DNA of 64,000 nt from Datisca glomerata. Lineage: Eukaryota; Streptophyta; Magnoliopsida; Cucurbitales; Datiscaceae. Positions 57,705 through 64,000 of this stretch are shown here, piece by piece; positions within the stretch are counted from its first letter, which is position 1; each line of letters opens with the position of its first letter. The position numbers and the translations under genes were made by a program. Location: positions 1-64,000 of the forward strand of contig QANY01007271.1 in assembly GCA_003255025.1 (NCBI GenBank). The letters run 5' to 3'. The notes under the pieces are model-generated. The model was not told the DNA's origin. It saw only the letters and a list, made by a program, of their open reading frames with translations, and searched no databases.

Positions 57705-58359
57705 ATATAATTATCAGTTTTAGTATCATTTTTTAAACTAAAGATGTGTTTGTGTCGTAAGACAAACTATATGGGATGATAGGAAAATTTTCTCAAATAA
57801 ATAACTTTAAAAGATTATTATCCTTAAACAAGTAGTCTTGTTTCTTGTCCATACGTTCTATATGGACATAAAACTCTTGGAAAAAATGTTAATTTATCCT
57901 TTATATTCCTCTCAAGCTATCATTTCCTCTAAAACTAGTTCACGGGTTGTTTAGAATGAATATTAAAGAAATGACTTCAATTATAGATCCAGATTTATGT
58001 TATCAAATCTTCTCTTGAACTATTTTAAGCCGTGGGATCCATTATTTATCTATGTTAATTTGTCTTGAAGTGATAAGAAATGGTGACCTCTTTGAAATTG
58101 GTGGTCCATCATTTTTGAGAGTGCGCAAAATATGAGTTTGCCCGTGCCCTTTAAATAACAATTTCATTGGGTGGAATCCATCAAAGACAACATCCTTTAT
58201 AAAATAGAAGTATTGTTACAAACGAGGCTCTGGTTTAGGTTGAGCCTTCTAATAACATTCTTAGTGGAGTAATCTTATGGATTGGGAATTTATTAGACTA
58301 TCATTCATTTGCATTAACAATTTCACAGAATAAAATACGTCTTTCTTAAATGGTAATGA
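57705..58359. other. intergenic, 3' flank of the thionin-like gene
   Basis: AT-rich DNA with no frame or repeat of note. The end nearest the gene (on minus) is probably its 3'UTR. Confidence 0.5.
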
Positions 58360-58570
58360 CTACTTCGTCCTGCATGTCTGAGAGCATGAATCTACACAGC
58401 TTTCCACTTTCTCCACACCTGTAACTTGTAATAAGATCCCCAAAAGATAAGTTAGAGAGAGAGAGAGGGAGAGAGAGGGAGAGGGAGAGGGAGAGGGAGA
58501 GGGAGAGAGGGAGAGAGAGAGAGAGACAGAGGGGGAGAGAGGGAGAGAGAGACAGAGACAGAGGGGGAGA

Positions 58571-58628
<58 letters not shown>

Positions 58629-58914
58629 CAATACCTGGGTTTTCTTTGGTGCTGAAATTAGAACACAAAGATGAAGCACACCCAAGCTTGCAGAAGTAAT
58701 GCTTGTCTCTGTGCTTCTTATTGACAAGAGAAGCTGGTATAATGCAATCTTTCAAGCACTTAAATGGGCACGAGGAAGCCGAGTGTCCGGGTTTGATGAG
58801 GCAAAGAATAAAGCAACCTTCATAGCAGCTCTTGAAATTTGCTGTGGACTTACCCACAAGCAATCCCACCACCAAACAAACCATCAAAATTGACCTTACT
58901 CTTCCTACCTCCAT
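58360..58914 (-). CDS. thionin-like secreted Cys-rich peptide
   Basis: Two exons on minus: 58914-58635 and 58418-58360, joined by GT-AG splicing (AACCCAG|GTATTG; TTACAG|GTGTGG). The spliced frame is 339 nt, 112 aa. The first about 25 residues are a signal peptide (basic start MEVGRVR, then ILMVCLVVGLLVG), so the product is secreted. The mature part has 12 Cys, including C-x3-C-x3-C, C-x3-C and C-x3-C-x3-C sets, and a KENPG turn before the last third, as in plant thionin-like protein 2 homologues, which are related to small antimicrobial thionins. Target and activity cannot be read from sequence. The upstream neighbour is intergenic. The 216-bp intron holds a long GA/CT repeat and has no stop in frame, so retention would give a 184-aa Ser/Leu/Pro-rich variant. 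Confidence 0.85.
58454..58626. repeat. GA/CT microsatellite in the thionin-like intron
   Basis: About 170 bp of (GA)n broken by GGGAGA and GACAGA variants (+ strand), CT-rich in gene sense. It begins 8 bases after the splice donor and fills most of the intron. Confidence 0.95.
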
Positions 58915-61045
58915 ATTACCAACTCCGAGGGAGGTATGGGGAATAGAAAATTTGAGGTGGCAGTCTCATTTCTGTCTTGGGGGTATTTATATAGAGCCTA
59001 AGAAAGTGGATGGACAATATCTATTGCTAAGTGAGTGAAAGGCCGAATTAGAAGCCTAGAGACTAGGTTTATGTTTAACATGTGAAAGCCCAACACCAAC
59101 TTGGATACAAGTACAACGTCTGGGCTTGCTTGAATAATAGAATAGATTTTCGAAAGTGTGTTGATAATTATAGGGGTATATACCATGTTAGATACTTATT
59201 TCATAAATAGCCATTAATTTTTATTTTTAGTATTTTAGCCAATATGGTTAAAAGTCAACAAAAAGCTATAAAATTTTACTATTATAACCTTCAATATATT
59301 GAATATTAAATAATATTCACCTAATTATTGAAATTATGTATAATTAATGAGAATAATTGTAAAATTATTTTATAAATAAGATGGAGCACTAAATAAAGAA
59401 AAAGATTGTAACTAACTTGATTATTAAAAAAAATTTTAAATTGTTAGATATGCTTATCTAAGTAAAATGAAATATCTAAAATCGGTAGATTTCTTTATGT
59501 AAATTTATTTAGATTTGAATTTACTTAAAAAAGTTCTTAACCGAAAAAAGCGTGCTTATATTGTTAAAAAAATATTTAACAAAATACACTCAATCGACAT
59601 TACCTCAATATTTAACTAATTTTATTTATCAATTATTTAATGAAAGAAAAAAACTTTACCATAATTTACCTAGGGAAACAACATTTACGTGAAAGAGAGA
59701 GACTATTTACCCTATTTTTCATTTATTTTTAAATTCTAATTTTACCCAAATATTCAATACCAGATTCATAAAATCCACTTCTAAAAATTTTGTTAATATT
59801 TTTTGGGAAATATGAATTCGTACCACGTAAAAACAATATTTTCTCACAAAAAATGAGCTTATTTAGCTGATATTTTTCTAAAAAAATTACTTATTTAAGC
59901 AAATGCACTCACTCCACATTAAGTAAATTTTATAGTACAAATACACTCATTCCACTTTCTACACTTGATCAGCATCAATTTAGAGGGATATAAATCTGCC
60001 TTAGTTGACTCATATGTTCAAAAAACATACTTTTAGATTTATTTATTCAAATTATTATTTACTCTTATTAATATTTAATTATTTTATTAGTAAATATATA
60101 TATTTACCTAACAATTATACCTTATTCCTCCTAATAACAAGGGATTGATCAATCTTTTAAAGAATCATTTAATGGAAGTTATATAAATAAATATATGAGA
60201 AAATATCTAGAGATAATAATTTTCATAATAAATAATAGGGTTAATATAAGAGAAATCCCTTACATTTTACTCAATATCAACTTACCCCTTAAACTATTTT
60301 CTCTTATTAATTGACTCTCCAACTTTCTTCATCTATCAACTTACTCAATTGACCGTCAAATGACTGTTAAATAGTCATATGCACGACACATGCTTATTTT
60401 TATTAATTTTACCAATTTCTTCGACGCTCAACCTCAACTATTTCTTTCTCTCACTTTCCATCAATTTATGTTCACTATTCTTCACATTCAACTATTTCTT
60501 TCTCTCACTTTCCATCAATTTATGTTCACTATTCTTCACATTCAATTAAAGATGCCACACGCATACACTCTCTTTTGCGATCCCATGTGAGCTGCTCTTC
60601 AACCATCCCACACCCTTCCATCACTTGTTCCAAGATTTTGCCTAATCACCTCCCACCATTCAATCCAAATATTTTTTTAATCATACTTTATGCTCTGTTT
60701 GGCTAAACTTCAAATTAATCTCACTTCTTACATTTGTTCTCTTCATCGACTAAATGATTTTCTTTCCTAACTCAATAGTCAATAATGTGTTTTTGGGTGG
60801 TTGAGTTATCTTGGACTTAGAAAAGGTATAAGCTATTTTATTTTTGGATATTTTCCATGGAACTCCTGGAATTCTTCTAGCGTGGGTTTTAGGCAAAAAA
60901 AATCAGATCTTCTTTGACCTGGGTTTTTCTAGATAAGAACTTCAGGTAATTTTTAGGTTTAATGTGGTTTTTAAAATAAATTTTGAAAATAAGGTAGTTT
61001 TGAAATTAATTCCAAAACTAAGGTGAAAATTGTCACGTCGGAATG
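58915..61045. other. intergenic DNA, thionin-like promoter side
   Basis: 58915-about 59040 is the likely promoter and 5'UTR of the minus-strand gene (a TATA-like ATTTATATAG at about 58985). Beyond this, about 2 kb of AT-rich DNA with no gene, apart from the 54-bp duplication at 60434-60544. A TTTTCCATGGAACTCCTGGAATTC stretch (about 60851) is GC-richer but unassigned. Confidence 0.55.
60434..60544. repeat. 54-bp tandem duplication
   Basis: The unit TCAACTATTTCTTTCTCTCA plus CTTTCCATCAATTTATGTTC plus ACTATTCTTCACAT is present twice (starts 60434 and 60488) with no visible change. The frame crossing it (60390-60590) is chance. Confidence 0.9.
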
Positions 61046-61145
61046 TGTTTTTTATAAAGACGACTTCAAGTTGACAAAAGTTGTCTTTACAAAAGACGTC
61101 TTCCGTGCAGCCTAAAGGCGTCTTTGCAAAAGACGCCTTCAGTGT
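61046..61145. repeat. palindromic GACGYCTT repeat, left of the PMD pseudogene
   Basis: GGCGTCTTTGCAAAAGACGCC (8-bp arms, 5-bp loop) at about 61117-61137, preceded by related arms TTGTCTTTACAAAAGACGTC and AAAGACGACTTC. Similar motifs recur at 62750-62835, so they bracket the PMD coding remnant. Confidence 0.65.
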
Positions 61146-61320
61146 AGAAGCTCCCACCTACATACAAAAATCATCAACACAACCTGCATACGAAAATCAT
61201 GCAGAGCATTTTATGACTTTATCACACATTATCGATGAACAACATATATTTTTGACAAATTTTATGATTATACATTTTATATTAGTCTACAAAAGTCCAA
61301 ATACAAAAAATATAAATCAA

Positions 61321-62220
61321 TCACATTCCACACGGTGGTCGTCTTCTCATTTTTCTTGGGCGTCTTTCATACGTTTGTAGTTGAGTTACTTGTAATGATG
61401 GATCGTCCTCTATAATAGATGCTGCTACACTTTCTTCCTCTACAATAAGGGGCGGGTCTTCCTCCACAATATGTGGATCTTCATCCACAATAGGAGCATC
61501 TTCCACAATAAGTGAGTTTCTGGCACGTCTTCTACCTCATCCTCCAGAAGCACTAGCTCATCTTCCTCTACGCCGTTGAGGTTGATGAAATAGTTAAGAA
61601 GTGGAACCAAGTTGAATCACTGACTCACCTCCAAATGTATAAAAGACCAGCGACGTGTATGGCTCTTACTGAGACATAAATGGTTCGTCTCGAGGCATGT
61701 GTAATTCTTGTTGACTTCTTTGAAATGAGTTGTGCACTCCATGCCTTTGGGACAAAAGAGCTTGTCGCATTCGCTTGTCTTATTGCTTGTGCGGCTGTCT
61801 CGCACATATTACGGATTCGAGGCATTATCCAAGACGGCTCAGTATCATCAAATGTCAAATTGTTAATATTATTCAGACTCTCCACCTACACAGATAAAAA
61901 ATATTATATAAGTTACTTATTAAATGACCATATAAGTCTGTTAATTACATAAATTAATAAAAAATTATCATTAAATCATATAACGCTCATTGTTGAGTTA
62001 TGTATCACCGTGTGATTCTCTAATACGATAACATGTATGAGCTGTCATATCCATGTTCATCCACGTGCCCCTCAGCAATGCGTGTCCTACGCTCATCCCA
62101 TCTCTCAATGTATGTCTGACGTTGAATGCCCAAATTTAGTTCATTTCTCCCCCTTAAGTCGATAACATGCAACCGTCTTTCGATATCACATGACTTGGGC
62201 ACACGTTGAATCATACTAAA
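61321..62220 (-). pseudogene. plant-mobile-domain (MAIN-like) pseudogene, C-terminal part
   Basis: The minus strand at 62214-62020 encodes MIQRVPKSCDIERRLHVIDLRGRNE, then QTYIERWDERRTRIAE: the end of the plant mobile domain (PMD, PF10536), where R-x-LH-x-IDLRGR and the W-x-x-RR motif are conserved. 61885-61617 gives linker text with a frameshift, and 61506-61321 an acidic tail (EDPHIVEEDPPLIVEEES) ending in RRRPPCG, a common PMD-protein C-terminus. The N-terminal two thirds of the PMD are missing or not recognisable. PMD proteins include MAIN/MAIL1 (silencing, meristem upkeep) and many transposon-borne copies. The flanking palindromes favour an element copy. Confidence 0.65.
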
Positions 62221-62514
62221 TTATCTTAGAACATGATATGGTCGATGCCATTCCACTATATGAAAGAAAATGAGGGGAGAGACAGACTACCATATATCTC
62301 TATGCACATCTCTCAATGTATGTCTAATGTTGGATGCCCAAATTTAGTTCATTTCTCCCTCTTAAGTCGATGCCATGCAACCGTCTTTCGGTATCACATG
62401 ACTTGGGCACACGTTGAATCATACAAAATTATCTTAGAATATGATCTGGTCGATGCCATTCCACTACATGAAAGCAAGTGAGGGGAGAGATAGACCATCA
62501 TATATCTCTATGCA
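62101..62514. repeat. 208-bp tandem duplication over the PMD end
   Basis: Copies at 62101-62308 and 62309-62514, both starting TCTCTCAATGTATGTCT and ending ATATATCTCTATGCA, with about 15-20 differences. The first overlaps the PMD coding remnant (IDLRGR...MIQRV); the second repeats it upstream of the pseudogene start. Confidence 0.85.
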
Positions 62515-62749
62515 TGATGTAGTATTTAGAAAGTGTATGGATAATATCATTATAAGATTTCCATATAACCTATAAAAACCATATTATAAATAATATGAAT
62601 GAGAGTGAGAGGGTGTAATATCGACGAAATGGCAGTAAACTCTGGCCACAATCAACAACGAACGGTGGCAGGCTGAGAGGCTTTTGTTCGCGGACGTTTT
62701 GTTCGCGAAACAACTCTGCTTTCTGTATGTATTGTGAGGTTATAAAGGT

Positions 62750-62835
62750 ATTGTTGAAGGCGTCTTTATAAAATGTGCTTTCTACTATTAATGAAGGTGT
62801 CTTTTGCAAAGACGCATTCGTCTTAGCTGTACCTT
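62750..62835. repeat. GACGYCTT repeat, right of the PMD pseudogene
   Basis: GAAGGCGTCTTTATAAAATG and GAAGGTGTCTTTTGCAAAGACGCATTC carry the same core as 61046-61145. Confidence 0.6.
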
Positions 62836-63043
62836 TACACCTTACTTTTGGAATTTGTTTCAACTTATTTTAATAATTTTTTTCTAAATATACTGTAGAA
62901 TACTCAAAAATCCTAAGAACCTCTTGTGGGTTTTCTATGATTTTTTTGGGTAAAAGTTTTCAAATTGAAGATTAATTGATGTGGGGATGTGAGATTTTAC
63001 AAAAGACAACATCTTTGAGTGGTTTACAAAAAGAAACCCATCT

Positions 63044-63082
<39 letters not shown>

Positions 63083-63640
63083 TTCTTCATCTTCCCCAGC
63101 ATATTTCTTCACATCAGTTTGTAGACGACTCGGCCATGAGGGATTTGAGGCGGTTGCTTCGGATCGATGTGTAAGATTCGTATGTGGAAATGACTGTCCG
63201 AATCTTGATCTGAGAGTTACAGATGATGAACTTTTATAATGGTAATGGAAGGCATAATCTTGCTAGACCTTTACTGTTAGAGTAATGGTGAAAATTTGAA
63301 TCAGTTTTGTTTATGCTGTGAAGAGACTTAAGGGCTTTTTCGCGAGGGAGAAGGGGGGATGGGAGGGGTTCTTCGCGAGGGAGGGAGAAAAGGGGGATTG
63401 ATATTTTAGAGAGGAAATACGGGTATGATTTTTTACTAAAGCAGATCCTTACCTTTACTATTTTATAGAATTAGACAATTTCACTAATTTTTACTTATCC
63501 TGTCTTTTGGTCCACCTTTAATTCAAAATCAGCTTGTTAAGTTATCAAATGCCCTTCACAAATTTCCAAACGATGGTTCAAAAAAAAATTATGATTACAC
63601 ATTTACATTACACGAAACCCCACCCCATTTGTGTACCTCA
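62836..63640. other. intergenic DNA with CT microsatellite
   Basis: A (CT)n run at 63049-63079. The open frame through it (62976-63239) matches nothing I know and gains its Leu/Ser run from the microsatellite. GGGAGAAGGGGGGAT-type G-rich text lies at 63345-63400, with TTCGCGAGGGAG twice. Confidence 0.5.
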
Positions 63641-63746
63641 CTTAGATTTCCCTCATTTCTCACTTACTCTCTCTCTCAGTAGCAACATCTCTCTATTTCT
63701 GCAAATCTTTGAGTCTTCGTCTCCCACAGTAAGGAAAAACAACAAG
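63641..63746 (+). promoter_or_regulatory. probable 5'UTR exon of a gene beyond the right edge
   Basis: CT-rich leader text (CTTACTCTCTCTCTCAGTAG) ending ACAACAAG|GTAAGT, a strong plant splice donor at 63747. Similar leaders precede COPB2 and NUP50. The coding part would lie outside the window. Confidence 0.5.
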
Positions 63747-63775
63747 GTAAGTTTTCAGGTTCCTGAGTTTTGTTC

Positions 63776-64000
63776 TATATTCTGAGGTATTTTCTCTGGA
63801 TTTCTGAGGTGTTTTTTATGGATTTCTGAGATATTTTTTGGGTCTATGAGGGTTTTTTTTTTCTGGATTTCTGCGTTTCTATTTTTTATGGATGCCCGAA
63901 TCACAACAAGATTGCTTTTTTAGGTGTCTAATATTTTTCTTGGGTTTCTGAGTGTTTTTTTCCTCCTGGATTTCTGAGTGTTTTTTTATAGATTTCTGAG
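63776..64000. repeat. tandem repeat, (T)GGATTTCTGAG(G)TGTTTTTT-like, at window end
   Basis: About seven imperfect units of 25-35 bp with the core GGATTTCTGAG followed by a T run. It lies in the putative first intron and continues past the right edge. Confidence 0.75.

Noticed and set aside
58452..58727. 91-codon Leu/Ser/Pro-rich frame in the thionin-like locus
   Set aside because: A product of the GA/CT microsatellite in another phase.
60390..60590. 66-codon frame with a repeated 18-residue block
   Set aside because: The repeat is a 54-bp DNA duplication (a multiple of three), not a protein repeat.
62976..63239. 87-codon frame with Leu/Ser run
   Set aside because: Open mainly because of the CT microsatellite; no recognised domain in the remainder, so not listed as a gene.

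Overview
This is a plant nuclear window, most likely a eudicot. It is AT-rich, it holds spliced genes with GT-AG introns that match conserved plant proteins (coatomer beta-prime, NUP50, a thionin-like secreted peptide), and the space between genes is filled with nested plant transposons (Ty1-copia, Ty3-gypsy, LINE, several Mutator-like elements). I cannot name the species from the sequence.

Layout. (1) 1-9050: remains of a Mutator-like (MULE) block. A broken Ulp1-type cysteine protease gene lies on + (1-3477), facing a broken FAR1/MULE transposase on - (4057-8297). A 1.86-kb copia LTR-type insertion with a near-perfect 5-bp target duplication splits the transposase, and a plastid trnR-UCU fragment lies inside the protease locus. 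(2) 9057-14640: a gag/protease-only Ty3-gypsy element with a tRNA-Asp type primer site and a truncated 3' LTR. (3) 14640-16468: intergenic DNA with two tandem-repeat families. (4) 16469-26346: a degenerate Ty1-copia element on -, about 9.9 kb, with an iMet primer site, a 3' LTR fused into RNase H by a deletion, and an assembly gap in a poly-G run. (5) 28458-38587: an apparently intact 24-exon coatomer beta-prime (COPB2) gene. (6) 41195-46167: a 5'-truncated LINE carrying a solo copia LTR (41981-44126) of the same family as (4). (7) 46170-50120: AT-rich intergenic DNA. (8) 51051-52310: an apparently intact NUP50 nucleoporin gene with a 5'UTR intron. (9) 53303-56935: a MULE with long terminal inverted repeats and a perfect 9-bp target duplication, carrying a broken GRF zinc-finger gene and a truncated mudrA. 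(10) 58360-58914: a two-exon thionin-like gene whose intron holds a long GA/CT microsatellite and stays open in frame. (11) 60400-62850: short duplications and a plant-mobile-domain (PMD) pseudogene flanked by palindromic GACGCC-type repeats. (12) The right edge appears to enter the 5'UTR and first intron of a further gene.

Three host genes look functional: COPB2 (COPI coat in the early secretory pathway), NUP50 (nuclear transport) and the thionin-like peptide (secreted, probably defence). They do not form an operon or pathway. The COPB2-NUP50 adjacency is also, from memory, seen in Arabidopsis, so it may be conserved microsynteny. I found no clearly new biological system. The best leads are the MULE with a GRF zinc-finger cargo and exact target duplication, the Ulp1 plus FAR1-transposase element, the in-frame microsatellite intron of the thionin-like gene, and the inverted tandem repeats around the copia element.
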